Shown: piece by piece, positions 23,831-37,709 of the stretch
How positions within the stretch are numbered: the first letter of the stretch is position 1
Layout: each line of letters opens with the position of its first letter
Assembly: GCA_963573305.1 (NCBI GenBank)
Contig: OY754327.1
Coordinates: 186,876,386 to 186,940,385, forward strand
DNA: 64,000 bases
Reading direction: 5' to 3'
Source: Pyrrhosoma nymphula
Taxonomy: Eukaryota; Arthropoda; Insecta; Odonata; Coenagrionidae
Notes under the pieces: model-generated
The model's input: the letters and a program-made list of their open reading frames with translations, nothing else
Told to the model about the DNA's origin: nothing
The model's database searches: none
Program-made: the position numbers and the translations under genes

Positions 23831-26800
23831 ATAATTTCGGAGAACTTTGGAATTATTAAAAGAAAATACCGATTTAGTGCCATTTATCATAGGTAACATT
23901 TATTGAAAGCTAGACCATCAGTGTGCACTACAATATTAGTGATGCAAAACAATTCACGATATAAGGTAAGTTTTGAATGAATTTACTATTCATGTTTACG
24001 GCAATAATAATTCATAAATCTTTCTCTGGGATTAGCATTTTAGAATAAGATTCTTATCGTTTTGCAAGTTTCTAACTAAATTACGAACAATAAAATAAGT
24101 CATAATATAATCTCTTAATACAAATAAAACGTAACTCCTCCTGAGGTGTGTGCAGTTTGGGTAATTTTGGAATAAAAATATCATAGGAAGACATTAATCA
24201 CTGAAACCAGTACATAATCAAGGTTTCTCATCCCAATTGTTGCATTGCTTTTAGCTCATAACTTGACGGAGGAACTTTTAAGAGTAAGAACAAAAGCATG
24301 CAAGAATGTGTTTATAAGGCATCCAGCCGCTTTTATTTTAAAAGATTTGAGTTCAGCCAAATTTCATTAAGGTTTGTCATCCAGATTCAGGAAAAATCTT
24401 GATGAAATATCAAAATAACTAATGCTTGTCGCACATATGCATGGTTAGAGAAAATTTGGGAGTCAAAATGAAGTTCTCTGATATTTTCTATGACTTCACT
24501 TCATTTTTACATCCACTATAAACACGGGGAAAAGAGATCATAAGTTTGTGTTTTCTGGTCCAGTTTACTATAAATATGGTCGGCCATGTCGAAATAAAAT
24601 TATTTATCCTAATTTTGAGTCAAATTTACCGTTTTTAAGTCGGCTTTAGCTTACTTTTGCCGATTGGGCAGTTTATAATTATTCTCACATTATTTTCCTC
24701 TACTGACGGCAACGAAAACATCTAACAGTTTCATTTGAATACATTTCTTATAACACAATTCTTATGTTTTCCCACATTCAATAGCTCAATGCAAAGGAAA
24801 AAATAAAAGCATTTATGTTGAAAGTACGTAATCTAATTAGTGTACCTCGAGAATATACATTTTGAAGCAACTTATTTCTAGTTTTTTTACATTTAATCCT
24901 TATCCTTCGAAAATGCCAGCAATACAAAATTTGAGAATATACACACGTAGCACAAATTTTTAAAGGATAAGAAGCACTGAAATCGTACGTAAGTACTTAA
25001 CTCTATTTTCAAAGTCAGGCAGATACCCGCCTTTCTATCATTGAACTCCAATGAGATCCGCAAGGAATTCTATCGATGAGTGATTTAAACCATAAGCAAC
25101 AGCAATAAAAAACGTTGCACTAAACACTATCCACTGAATTGGATAAAAGCACTTGTTTAACAACTGATAAAACGTTTTGGAATATTACTTTTAAAAATTT
25201 GACGAAGAATGTTCGAGCACGGATTAGGCAAGAACTGAATCAAGAAAAACGATATCGAAGAAATCGTTACACTCTACCTGCAACTTCCACAACAAGCAGC
25301 TGAAAACTGAATAAAGCGAAATTATATTCAGACTTCATTGCAATCATCTGAGGAGCGCTGGTATCTTAAATAAGCGGAAGGATTATTGAAAGAACGTCCA
25401 CACATTCTATTTACCTAACAGTAATTAAATTAGTAAATGGCTTTCATCACAACATGTGGAAAACATATGAGTTTATTCATCGCTAAAGACCGTAAATTGC
25501 TATTACAACGTAAGAGATCGTTTTTCCATTGCATTAGAAATCAACCTCCACTGATCACACACGTCGGATTGTCGAAAATGCGGCCTGTATGGACTTATTA
25601 TATGCTCCGAAGAAAAATCGTTTTCAATAAAGAATACGGCCTTTTTTTAGAAAAACTTGCCGAATTTCTACAACTAAATATCTTTACAATAAATACACTA
25701 GATAGAGTTAAAAAATATTACAACGGAGTGTAAGCATAGCAAGAGCAAGTAGTTTTGGCCAGATAATTTCACATGAAATAAATTATCTTCTTTTAACTAT
25801 AACCAATATTACTAATAATATTCACGCTATTTTACAAAAAATATATTATTTAAAAATCTTATTCTTCAGGCGAGCGATGCATTAGGTATAACAGCAAGGT
25901 ATTTTCATTGTTTATTTACTTCAACCCGAGTGGATACCACTTCACCCTCTTGACTCCTTGGATACCACTAGGAATGAGTTCGATTTCCCTGCCTAGATTT
26001 ACAATTTCGAGCTCGTAACCTTTATCAGACTACAAATGGAATTTTTTTAAATCCCTGCACCCGAATAGATGGCGCTTGACTTTGTTTCGAAAGAGAAAGA
26101 GGGGATATACGGGGGAGAGAGGCCTTTGTCGAGCGAACGGTGCGACGGGTGCCGATCACAGACAGACGGAAATGGTGCGGCGGCCGAGCACCGTGTGGCA
26201 GGGTGTGGACGGTGCAGGCACCCGACGGCTATCGAACGGCAAATGGCTGACGATGATCAGGAGACGTTAATGATGAAGATTCAAGCACTCCGCTCAACAA
26301 GATAGGTGCGTTCGCAGACACGACGCACAGCGGCAAAAGAAATATAGTCGCGTACAATTCTTGTCGATCTCTAATCCCCAACACGCTGCGGATATACATC
26401 CATGGACAATCTAAGAAAATTGGGATGGGGAGTGAAGGAACAACGTCAGTTATGAAGAAACTGCTCCTTGGACACTCGTCCATACATTTGAGAGATTAGA
26501 AGCAACAGCTCTCTTAAGTACATCTGATAACCAGCGGCTCTCGTAATGAGATCATAGAATAAGGCAGTCTATTGGTTAATATTCACAGTCACCAAATTGA
26601 AGTGTGTCTCTCTATTACATGCTATCCTGAGAGTCACCGCTAGGACGTGGAGCAGGGGTTTTTAGGACACGAGCCATGAAGATCTTGAAGGGAAAGGGAA
26701 GAGAGAAAGGACGAAAATGAATCGAATCGTATAGTGGTGAGTAATTCAAATTTTATACTATTGCATTCTCAAAAACGTACTCGGTTCCATGCATTTCAAT

Positions 26801-27865
26801 TAGCCCGTAGACGTAATCGCACCAAAAGGGCATCGCACCAGCTGCATCCCCACCCGCACCCCCCGCAACCACCCTCCAAACTTCCTTCAAATCGCTCATC
26901 CACGAAATACACACCCCCCTCCCCCGCGCCCAGCACTGCCAAGCCAGGGGCGGTTCCGCCAACCGGAGACGGCCCAAGGGATTAGCCAAGGGTGGACGGT
27001 AATTGGATTCCTCTCGTCTTTTATTTTTATTTCCTTTCCAACTCTTAATGTTGGAATAAGTATTTCGTTCGAATATGAAAAGGAAAATAGCACACTTGAA
27101 ATTAATCATTCCCATTTCCCAGTTCTTGGGTCTCATACAGCTCCATCGGTGCGCGAATTGATGTTCTCAAACCGGAGATCCTCTCGGGCGATACTAATGC
27201 CGCCCGTATGCGGAGGAATATAATTACCGCAGGCGGATTCGAAGTTCGATTGAGATTTTAATATCTCGAGATATGGCTCTCAACGTGTTTCACTCCGACG
27301 GTGAGTTTCGCGGAGGCTGCATCTCAATTGCACCCTCGGTTGCTTGCTTTCTCGCTCCGTCTCACAAAGACATGGAAAAACGTCTGTCGAAATTCGTGAA
27401 TTGACAGCGTGTCTCGAGAATACTCTGGACGAACCTCGTCATCGAAGTCGGTGGAACGGGAGGGCGGTTGTCGTAGAGAGAGGAGGAGAGTGCGCTGTCG
27501 TCGCAGTCGATTGTCTTCTACCACGGAGACACGGATCCGCTCCGAGAGACAATCTCTCCCCCATCTCTCCCTCAATCCTCCCAAGACACCCTCCCTGGGC
27601 AGAGGCGAATTTCGCGAACAGGGAAATAGCGCTTTCCGACTGCGGATTTGAAAAAAAAACAATTTGTTGAGTAGGGCGCGACGGACGTCCTTTTACCACA
27701 TCAGAAACCCCTTAGGCTTTATTAATACCACTTAGAAAATTCTGCATTCATTCGTAACATGTCTAATTTTAAGCTATTGAGAATCAAAAGTTAGGCTCTC
27801 AAGATTGAGAAGTGTCTTAAATTATTTTCAAATATAGCAATTACGCATGACATTTTTTGCAGTAG
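23831..27865. other. AT-rich intergenic, no gene recognised
   Basis: No known domain. The 98-codon basic open frame at 25437-25733 is unusually long for this AT-rich DNA but resembles nothing I recognise. The stretches 26060-26310 and 27340-27700 are GC-richer, with overlapping frames on both strands. Confidence 0.4.
25437..25733 (+). CDS. Unrecognised 98-codon open frame (doubtful)
   Basis: A plus-strand frame of 98 codons opens with ATG and ends in TAA. It is lysine/arginine rich, with several aromatic residues and no signal peptide or transmembrane segment. No domain or motif was recognised. It lies in AT-rich DNA far from any called element. It may be chance, or an exon or fragment of a decayed element. 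Confidence 0.12.
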   Translation: MAFITTCGKHMSLFIAKDRKLLLQRKRSFFHCIRNQPPLITHVGLSKMRPVWTYYMLRRKIVFNKEYGLFLEKLAEFLQLNIFTINTLDRVKKYYNGV

Positions 27866-28499
27866 CCGACTACAGCCCCATTTCTCCCGCAACAAGCGCA
27901 TTTCATCAGCATTCAAAAGAAGAGCTCGAGGTTAAATCGAAAACTATTACGAAATGGTGATTCCGATATATTGCCCATTTATTTCTCCACTATTGGTTAT
28001 AATAATTGCGTATTTTTAATTGACGTGGTTTCTCTATAGGTCACGGATCACTACAAATTTTGTCGGCGTGTATCAAGAGAAAACCTTTTTTTTTACAAGT
28101 TCCAAAAGCGTGCAAATAACCTTCTTAAAGTGGTTCCACCGTAAAATGTCTTAAATGTCACTTTATTCATATTCTGTCTACTTGTAGAAAAAGTTGTCCT
28201 CTATCTGATATGAACAACAAAATAATACCTTTCCACGCTATTTTATTCTAAAATTGAACTTGAAATTACATGGTGTTCAATGGGGGAATGAGAGAAACAC
28301 GGGCAAAAATTGTATTTTTCCAAAAAAATACAAATGCCATTTTCGTTGAAAACTGTCTCTAAGAAGGAAATAATCCTGAGAAATTGAATAAAAATAAAAC
28401 ATCATACCACCTTATTTTTCTAGTTATTGAAGAATTAATGCCGTAATTGAAGTCAAAATGCGGTAATTCATAGGAAATGGCGCTGCAGTCGGCTCATAT
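27866..28499. repeat. Possible TIR-bounded unit (about 0.63 kb)
   Basis: AGCCGACTACAGCCCCATTTC at the left and the reverse complement of a near-identical 21-mer at 28479-28499 agree at about 19 of 21 positions. Inside the ends, CGCATTT recurs at matching distances. The interior is AT-rich and non-coding. It could be an old MITE, but one 21-mer pair is weak evidence. Confidence 0.4.
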
Positions 28500-31030
28500 G
28501 GCTGGAAAAAAGTGCTCATTTAAAATACATTTGTGTAATAATCTGCATATTTTTCTACTTTACTTTTGGGTTTCTATAGGTAACGCATTGCATCAGTGAA
28601 AGCAGGATTTTTTTGACAAAACATAAAAAATGTGGAATTTAGTATTTGTTTTGACTCACACAGTCGCGGCGGAACCTCCTTAATGCAAGCAATCTTTCCC
28701 CGCATCTCGCTTTTCCCGAAAAGTGTGTATTACACACACACGCGAACACCAGTCCCCGCAAGGGATGGCTTATCCCTCGCAAGACCTAACCGAAAAAAAA
28801 TAAATATCGGGTGAGTCCCTCATAAAATGCGAACCCTTTTTTTCGGCGCCCGGAGAGCAACCAGTTCCCCTAAAAAACCCTTCCGGCAAACAAACCCCAA
28901 ACCCCTTAATAATTTTCACCCCATCCCCCAACAATATCCCGTCTGGAGCACTCCATCGAACGAATCGCCACGTGAGATTGGCGTCCTCGGACAAACTTTC
29001 AAAGTCGCCACTCCCTCCTCCCCCACCCCCCGGCTCATTGAGCACCTCCCCCCACCCCACCCCTTCCTCCCCCACCCCCGGCTCATTGAGCCCCTCCCCC
29101 CACCCCACTCTCACCCACCCAAGTTCCGACCAACACAATCGGATGCAGTCAGCCATCACGCGGTCAACCGACTCCGTACGCATCTTCACCATAAAAGACC
29201 ATCGAAGGGTACGTAGAGCACGTGGGGAGCCGGGGTGGCGAATAAAAGTAATTACCCTTTGTGTGTGAGAACGCTGCAAGAAGGATGTCAGCATTTTCGA
29301 CGAGGGAGCGGAGCAATCATTCCCATTGATGGGAATTGATCTGAGACGCTGAGACAAAAGAGTACTCATTGGCGACAGCTAAGCGCAGAGAAATGTAAAT
29401 ACGGCGGAGGTAAACATCGTCGAAAGAAAAGCAGGAGAGAACAGAACGGGATACAAATGCGACGACTGGTGAGTTTTTCAACAAGTGACGCACGGAAATG
29501 CGGAGAGTTGCGACGGAGTGGTCGCACCGGATCAAACGAAGCAGGATCCGTGCAAAAGGCAGTTAGCGGTCTTGACAGTGAAAAAATATTGGTTTATTAC
29601 TACCGCAGGGCACATGCGAGTGGTTTGTTGTGCCCTTATCTAGTGCCGGAATTAAGAAATTATCTATAAAAGGCATAGAACCCAATAAAAGCCTTTCAAA
29701 AAGTGTCTCTTCACACGTAATATGCATGTAGATGAACGGCACTCCTCAAATAACGTCCAACTCCTTCGATAAATAAGCGCAACCAAAACTTGAGAGCTTT
29801 TTTGCGCTACCGTCTACCGTCATCCATGTTACGGGGCTCGATGAAATAAATTGGCGATATATCATGAAGCCAGCAACACAAACTGAACGGAAAAGAGCGC
29901 TTCATTTAAATGCAAATTCGGGACATCTTTCTAAGTTGGACATTGAAAGGCGTTGAGGAATTCGGATGACGACGACAGAGATACAATGCTGAATTCACTT
30001 AGGAACGTATAGGTATTTATTCCGCGAAGACACGCCGATGTCCAGCTAATCCAACAGAATTCGCTCCCTCCTTCGTATATGGTCAATGCCAACGAATTAA
30101 AAGTAGATGGAAATCAAACTTTTTCACATGAAATTGCCAAATCCAAACTAAGGGATCACATGTAAGAAGTAGGAAAAATATGTACCCCATAATAGATCAA
30201 TTCATCAAAACAAAAACTTATGAGTAATAAGGAGTCATTAGTGAGCATATAACAAACCCGTTTTAAATGAATCCAGAGAACAAAGAATCCTACACACCAC
30301 ATTAATAAATATTCAATATTTTATTACTCGCACAGTTTAAGTGTTTGGCGCATTATATTCTCTTAATATGATATGCCAAGGAAAAGGCGGCTTACAGATG
30401 TTTTTAAGTGTAAAGCGTCTAAACGTTCATAGACAGCATGAAAAGGCAACGTTTTAGCGTAAAGGACATCTTCCTAAGCGACCGAATTTAAACCTCAGTG
30501 CAGCAACTACACCCTCCAAAGTCTGTCGGCTGGCTTCAGCTTCAAATCTGCTCCAATTTCGACATCTTTAGCGCATGACATCCACTGACTCATAAGAAGT
30601 ACCAGTCACATTACAAAAAAGGTCCTACAAAGGAAAAACTAATATTAGCCTAATTATCAATTCGATCTAATGATTAAATCTAGATCAAATTAAGAAATCT
30701 AAATTCTGGAAGGATCAGAGCCACCTCGATTATAAAAATTACGAGTGCAACATTTATACGATTACAAGAAAATTAGCTTCTTTGTAAACTCATTTTTGGC
30801 AGTTCCTACAGCTAAATTTAACGATTTCAATACTTTAACATTCCTCTGACCCGGAAGTCCGAAGATGCCGACTGGAATGCCGACGAATCTGTCGTCCACA
30901 GGGTTGAATCAACGTGGAAAGAACCCGAAAACCCTCGAGTCATATCACACTTTTTGGCTGGAATTGAACTGCACCAGAACTGAGACGTAATTAGAAGTGA
31001 AAACACCCAGCACTTAAAAATTAGGTTTAT
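28500..31030. other. Intergenic with a short C-rich tandem repeat
   Basis: Positions 29012-29110 hold about two copies of a 49-bp C-rich unit. CGGCTCATTGAG recurs at 29031 and 29080. The remainder shows nothing recognisable. Confidence 0.45.
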
Positions 31031-31415
31031 TCCCACATTTCAGAACTCCTGTGTGAGGTATGTCTTTGACATCAAATATTACGAACACGTGACACCATAT
31101 TTTGAAAAACTCGGGTGGTTAAAAATACAAAACAGGCGCTTACTCAATGAGACAACTTTTATATACAAAATAATAACTACAAAATTCTCCTCATACTTGT
31201 ATCAGAATGTATTGTACAATGCTGCGACAAATAAACGCCCAACGAGCCACATGGTAGAACTCTACGTACCCCTATACCGTTCATCTGTCTATGCAAATTC
31301 ATTCTATGTCACCTCTTGTGATATATGGAACCACTTACCCGAAGATATTAAAAAATGTAAGAATGCCAATAGGTTTAAAAATGAATATTATAAAATGTTG
31401 TTTAATATGCGTTAA
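31031..31415 (+). pseudogene. LINE ORF2 C-terminal fragment (Jockey/CR1-like)
   Basis: The plus frame reads CVRYVFDIKYYEHVTPYFEK, LGWLKIQNRRLLNETTFIYK, a variable part, then SFYVTSCDIWNHLPEDIKKC and NRFKNEYYKML before its stop. It follows the consensus VRYI-HITP-LGWL-I--RR and IWN-LP--I+-----FK that closes many Jockey/CR1-type LINE ORF2 proteins. About 128 codons are open. The RT proper is missing, so the copy is 5' truncated. AT-rich DNA follows with poly-T and ATTATT-type words, perhaps the 3' UTR. Confidence 0.8.
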
Positions 31416-34376
31416 TGGATGTGCTACTTCGTGTAACACCTACAATATATTATTTATAGTGTTTTTTTTCTTGATGTCTCTGCTTATTGCATTCCAATAG
31501 TATTGTAATATTGTAACCAAACGCTGTCCCAATTCAATTGAATATTGTTTTCTGCAACACCTATGAGGTGTATTTTTTCATTGCTTTTTCATTTTCTTGT
31601 ATTTACTATTCTATGGCAATAATACTAAATGTGTATTATTAATTTTGTATCACCTATGTATTCAATGATATGATATATTCCTTGTAATTGAGGGTCTGAC
31701 TCTAAATTATGTATACCAATCATGTTCCTAAGGGGCATTTTGTCCCGGAATAATAAATCTCATTTCTATTTCATTTCAAGCAAACTCTGCAGTCCCCTTG
31801 GCAGACACAACATACACGTTACCATGACACTTCTTTCAACGCGGTCTTTTTCAGCGCTGGCTACAGAAATTCATTTAAAAAACTCTAATTATCAGCAACA
31901 GTGCCACATGATCTCAATCTCAGGCCTCGCCCCACATGCAGTTCGAAAGGCTTGACGGGCGACAGCCTAACTTCCGAAAGCAGAGTGCGCACAAGTGTCG
32001 TCTCACGAATCGAGAAGCATGACGTCACGAGAGGTGCGCTCTCGAAGTGGTAAGAAGTGTATATTCCTTTGCATTTATCGCAAAGTTGCGACGAAATAGG
32101 CTCCTACTTTCTCATCGCAAGGATAATTAACCAGCCTGCGACATGAAATGACGCCAAACGTTATTTGCCGCCATCTGTCTAGAGACCAACGGCCGAAGTT
32201 TCACGGTTCACGACCGGGAGCTTTAGCCCAGTCCATGAAGACCACAAAACATCAAACTTGGGAGATAATTAGCGTAGAGTTGAACTTTACCCCACTGCTA
32301 GAATACTACCGGAGGAAAATTTTTACAAAAGTCCTCAAAAATCCCACTGGAGCTTTCCCCCTCCCTCTCCACCCCCCTTCGAAGGTTCAAAATGCCAATA
32401 TTTACGGAACACCCATTATCTCTGTTAGTAATGGTCGGATCAAATGTTAAACTTGTTTCTGTTTTGCTTGTTATTAAATGGTCTACAATATTATCACCTT
32501 ACATATTTACGTTAAACCTAATAGTTTTTTATAAATTTCAGATTTTGGAAAAAGTAGGTTTTTTACATTAAAACTTTTAATTTTTGCGCTGCATGTTTTT
32601 TATATGTCATATTATGTAAAGACTCTTCCGATAAAATTTATAGCCTACACTACATTATAGAGCCTAGACCGCGTCCACTGGGATCAGTAGCGGATAATAT
32701 CCGAGCCGACGGAAATGTTGCGCGAAATTCAGTTCCCGGCCACAAGAGGCCGAGTCTGCTTTCATCTCTCTTGACTCTTTACCTCTCTCTATCTCTCTCC
32801 CTCTCTCCCTCTCTCTCCCTCTCTAATACAATCACGACGAAGTCAATGTAGACGACTACAACGGCAATTCAGGGGTCGAGGGTTTACCCCTTTTGTAAAA
32901 ATTTTAATTTCAGTTACATTTCAGTGCGGTGCGCTTTCTCACCCCAGTGCATTCATGTGAATTTTATGATCTGCCAACACATCAAATTTGCGATAAATTG
33001 GAGACTCGCGAATTGTGTATGCTCCTACAATGCAAGCTTTTGAAGCTAACTAAATAAGGTGCATCACGGATTTCACCGTCGTAGCTCTTCACCTAATGGA
33101 CAGAAAACGAAGCTTTAATGACCACCCAAATATTGAATGTCATCATCTTTATGAATATGAAACAGAGAAAAGTACTCTGCTGACGTGAATACTTGTCAGA
33201 AATTAATGAATGAGAAGACTTGAGGTGATAGAAGGTAGTCCTCCACATTAAGGAAAACCTGCTCTGAGATCGAGCCAAGACTTCGCCACCGCAGTCTTGG
33301 GAGATTCTGAAGTCAGCCTTGAGTCGATCTTGAGATTACACCATGAAATGGAAATCGCTCAAACTCTCACACTGTCTTGAGACTTCGACTATGAACCTGT
33401 GCCCTAGTTATATGAGGGAATCAAGAGTAATTGGAGCAGTTAGAGGGAGAAGGTTGTGAGAACTGAAGGCCGTTTAGAACAGCAGAATGCATTAAAAACG
33501 AGGGCAGGAAGAAGAACAAGTGACGTTTGAGTTAAGGGAAGAAGAAGGAACCAGGGAAGAGAGATTGAGAGATGAAAATGGGGTCCAGGGAATGCCCCCT
33601 CTCTCTATCGCTCGATAGAAGGGATCGCAATGACGCAGCAATCGGTGGACATCCAACGACGGCGCCTCCATCGTCTCGGCCCATAATACCCCACCCTCTT
33701 CCGGCAGCGGCCGACTCTTTAAGTGGCGCGCGGGAAAAACAAAGGAACGAACATTCCCCGCAAGAACCTGCAAATGGATTCGGGGATCGAGAGGTGAACT
33801 CACCCGGAAACGGAAATTGATATTCGTCTCTCATTTCGCTCATCTTCTCAACGCGCGCCCCCGCGCACCGACACTCGAAGAAAAAAAATGAGTCTCTGAA
33901 TGCGCGCGCGCGCGATAAGGAACGCGCGAGCGAGTCCACGAGCACCAATTACGACGGCCCTTCCTCCTCCACCCCACCAACCCCCTCGGAGATTGGTATT
34001 TTTCGAAATTAAAATGAAATACACGATATAGGTGGGCGAATGCTTGAGCGAATGTTCCAGAGGCCTCGAGTGTTCTAGAGGGAATGCCGAACACAAAGAG
34101 GGTTAAGGCGGGCGGAAACGATTTCGAATCAATCCTCGTGTGTTCGCCAGAGCGAATTGAATGGAGCCTATAGAGAACCAAAGGCTTATTTTTAATCCTT
34201 GTCATATATTAATCAACGAGATTTTTTTCATGAAAGACTGCACAAGTGAAGCGATAGGAATAATAATATGTGTAGCATGCTAATTATTGAGAGAGGACGG
34301 GGCGGAGAAAAAATGAGATCGAGGAGACATATTTTGCCTCTCGCTCGAATGAGGGCGCTCCTCCGAGGGGATGAGT
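31416..34376. other. Intergenic, CT microsatellite and GC-rich patch
   Basis: A CTCTCT-type microsatellite runs from about 32760 to 32826. Positions 33570-33960 are GC-rich, with a CG dinucleotide run near 33903. No coding domain was recognised. Confidence 0.4.
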
Positions 34377-35300
34377 GTTGCCACGAGACGATTCCGCCAT
34401 TTGTCGAGACGAGATCACCAGCACGAGACTCTTGAAAGTCTCGATAGAAATTGGTGAATGACTACGGATAACACAATCCTCGACAGTGCAAAGAATTCTC
34501 CGCGACAATTGAATTAATTATTGGATTTAACTATCAATAAGAACCTAAACTGGGAATTTTTAGAATGAATAAGGTAATGATAGATTTTCCAAATGCTTGA
34601 CTCTCCAAATTCCCATTAAAATTATCGCCCAATGACACCAACACCACGAGTGTGACTTCGATAGCTGCGTCAGGAAGTACTTCAGCTATAAGCTCCATAT
34701 TTGTTAATCATCGTTGTATATGCTTTAGATTGCGTCGTTTTCGACTAAATTAGATCGTTATAAAATACTACTGCGATCTCTATGGGACGTATAGTATGTA
34801 ATAAACCAAGAAGCTGAAATATACTAGCCTAGACCATTCGATTCGTAGCGTGCCTAAAGGTAGAATATTTCGTAACCTACCTTGTCCTAGATTGGTGTAC
34901 GTATGTGTAATAGTGCGATATATCCTCTGAATGTGTTACGAATACAACGTTTATGCATCTGTATAGCACTATGCTTAAAGATCCAGATAACTTAATTAAA
35001 TATAGATGAAGTAATATATGCTTCTAGGTAGACATTTATTTTTGAGTACGAATAGCTTAAGCTTAAAGGTCTTATCTATGAGCTAGGTATTTGGTAAAAA
35101 CTTTGAAGATATGACATCCTTGATAATATATTATTCACTTGTTGTGAAATAAGCAATGCCAGTTTGTCAAAATCGCGTTTAATGGTTTAATTGGGAAGGA
35201 AATGCGTGGAATGCGTTGGAAGAGACTATAATGACTTCACATTGGTTTACCTATACACCTTTTTTCACGACAGCCTTTTTGGAAAAGTTAAATTTCGGCT
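34377..35300 (+). repeat. Unclassified 0.9-kb repeat, copy 1
   Basis: This aligns by eye with 37710-38660 along its whole length. Shared landmarks in order are GTTGCCACGAGAC, the GAGACT/AGTCTC hairpin (34425-34442), AAGAATTCTCCGTGATAA-like DNA, TTGGATTTAACTA, AAGAAGCTGAAATATACTA, ATATATGCTTCT, GAGTACGAATA, TGATAATATATT, GGTTTAATTGG and CCTTTTT near the end. Divergence is considerable, with many small indels. No open frame is conserved. It may be a non-autonomous element or a local duplication. Confidence 0.8.
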
Positions 35301-36269
35301 GGAATGAGTAACTGAAGACAGTTTGGAGGTGAGATTTAGTTTTCATTTCTTTCTTTGACTTTAGCAAATGATCTTTGTTGGCCATTGTGTTGTTTATTTA
35401 AGGGCAAACCAATGGGATTATCGTAGTGGCACTCTTTCAGAATAAAAGCCTATTACTTAAAATAACATGGTATTTATAGTTCTTTTCATGAAAAGGATCC
35501 ATGGATAAGCAAATTACGGACTAAGCATTACAAATATACGGTCACGTGGAGGAATTCGTATGCTTGGGTGTACCTTGGGAATATTGTAAGGTATACAGAA
35601 TTATTTTTCAGGTATACAAAAGTTTTTCTAGTGGTCTAATAAATCAAAAATGGAAAATGTGTGTCAGAGGAGCGTTTTGAGAGATATTTATCCCTGGTCA
35701 CGCGGAGTATCGATTGTTCTATTAGCTAATTATGGCGTTCGAAGAAATAAAATGTTGAGGGAATTAAGTGTTGTACGTCGAGATGAAAATAAAAAAAAAA
35801 CAGGAAGCGGGAAACTCCGATACGGTGATTGAGATATAGCTTTTTTCCCAGTCTTTGATTTTACTACAGAAAGTTGTTGGCATCTCCTTATTTAGATAGG
35901 AAAACATTGGAAAAAATAGAAGCTAGAGAATAAAATACGTTCACAACCCTTCCAGCCAAGTTATTTTGTGCATAATCGGATCGGTATTTGCCAATTCAAA
36001 TATTACCAATCCTTATCGCCGTGTAATCCCAAGTTGGCCCACTCACCCATCCACTCTGGCAGGATGGAAAATAGCTGACGACTAAAGATTGGGCAGTGCA
36101 AAGGCAAAAAGAAGACCCTTCGTAAGTGACTCTAAGAAAAAGGATCTATGACATAACACACAAAACGTAACATGATCTATTCACTGCTGCTTGCTCTCTT
36201 CAAGACACAAACAGTGCACCTGCTTTCCGCGCATTTCAGACACCAGGTACGCAATAGGCGGACCACTTC
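35301..36269. other. Intergenic, nothing recognised
   Basis: AT-rich spacer between repeat copy 1 and LINE family B copy 3. The 60-codon frame at 35650-35832 shows no domain. Confidence 0.4.
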
Positions 36270-36825
36270 TAAAAAGTGCTCCGCCTATCATTCAGTCCTC
36301 ATATCGAATATGCGTCGAGCATTTGGGACCCATTGCAGAAAGATCTCATTAGAGAAATAAATAACATAGCAAGGAAGGCGGGCTCGATTTTTTAAAAAAC
36401 GTCTACGTAGGACCAGAAGGCGATAGTCAACTTCTAGAGGAATTAGGTTAGGAGTTTCTTGAAGCTCGAAGACTACAAGACTACAAGCAAGACTCAACCT
36501 ATTAGATAAATTCACATCTTGTGATTTTAATGTTGACACCGAGGGAATAATTCATGCTCGGTACATTAGCGCTTGGCAAGAACACTGTGAGAAATTGCGA
36601 GAAAGAGATTGTCGAACAACACAATATATAAGGACTCCTTTTTACTTTTTCGCACAATCCGCGATCACAACAGTAGAGAGCGCAAAAAAATCTATTGGCA
36701 TCCCCAGAAATAAAACTGTACATCCTCGGTCTATAGAGTTAGTACCAAATCAGGATTCTTAAACGGCTGGTGTCCTAACACCTCCTGCCATACGCCCTCA
36801 GGCAGCTTGCAGGGTAATCTACGCT
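36270..36825 (+). pseudogene. LINE family B, 3' end (copy 3, plus strand)
   Basis: The plus strand begins with a frame reading PHIEYASSIWDPLQKDLIRE followed by INNIARKAG. This is collinear with PHLEYAASIWDSVQKDLIRE of copy 2 at 46205-46741. Stops and frameshifts follow. The element ends with GGTGTCCTAACACC and the stem-loop 36784-36813 (arms CCTGC and GCAGG), then GTAATCTAC. It is the same family in the opposite orientation, more diverged and without the repeated TAGATG tail. Confidence 0.8.
36784..36813 (+). other. Conserved 3'-terminal stem-loop of LINE family B, copy 3
   Basis: Arms CCTGC (36784-36788) and GCAGG (36809-36813), flanked by a T-G wobble position where the other copies pair C-G. 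An inner GCC/GGC pairing encloses CTCA. The structure is kept although the surrounding ORF is wrecked. Confidence 0.65.
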
Positions 36826-37709
36826 CTACCACGAAATACTGAATCCAATTCACTACTTCAGACGAAATTCCATCCATCAAGTGTTTAATCTTTTTTTACA
36901 AAAAGGGGTTTGGCCCGATAGTCACACTATTTGCGCTATGAGATGTCCGGGGTCGAAGTGGTGACTCGCCCAAGTGGCTCCGGACGAGATGTTCCATTCC
37001 CCTAATCACTTCCCCAGTCAGTGAATCGTTCAGTTTGTAGTATAAATCCAATATATTCACCGCCACACAGAGGGCTAATATAAATATAAAGAGTTCCAAA
37101 TATCCAAAACTCCTTTTTTAAGTCAGGAGGTACAACATTTGTTAGATGATTCCTCTTTGATTCAAGCATGAAATTTTGTTTTCCATTTTCCAACAAAGTT
37201 CTCACTCATTAACTATTAGCAACGGCTCAAAAATGAACAAATTTCGCGAAAACGTCCGCTTTAAACTCTCTCTGGAAAAACTCCGAATTCAAACTGCTGC
37301 AGAACCTCTTGGAATTCACGCATGTAAAAAACATTCTATTTCATTATATTGAAACATTTTTTAAATAAACATTATAAGTATGCGATTTCATTAATGTTTG
37401 TATTTTCTGTGGAGTAAAAATTTGAACGTATTCAAAAAACGTTTTACTAAGCAGTAAAATATTTTAATCATACGCCGAATTACGTCTAGTGATTCGCGCA
37501 AGATATTTATCAAAACTTTCAAAATGTGAATCCGAAGAGAACGTTTGCGTCAATGGCGCGGCGAATCTCGGTTCCCCTCCTTCCCCCCTACGGAAGCTGT
37601 GGGTCCAGCAAGGATGAGGCAAGTGAGTTTCTACGACATTGTCCTATAATAATCGTAATGTCGACTTGAAACTATAGCCATTGAAAAGGACCTCAGCAGG
37701 CACTGCTAG
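36826..37709. other. Intergenic, nothing recognised
   Basis: AT-rich spacer, no recognisable frame or repeat. Confidence 0.4.

Noticed and set aside
34403..34484. Hairpin in repeat copy 1 as a microRNA precursor (bantam-like GAGATCA word)
   Set aside because: The arm does not match a mature microRNA I can name, and the second copy does not conserve the same arm sequence.
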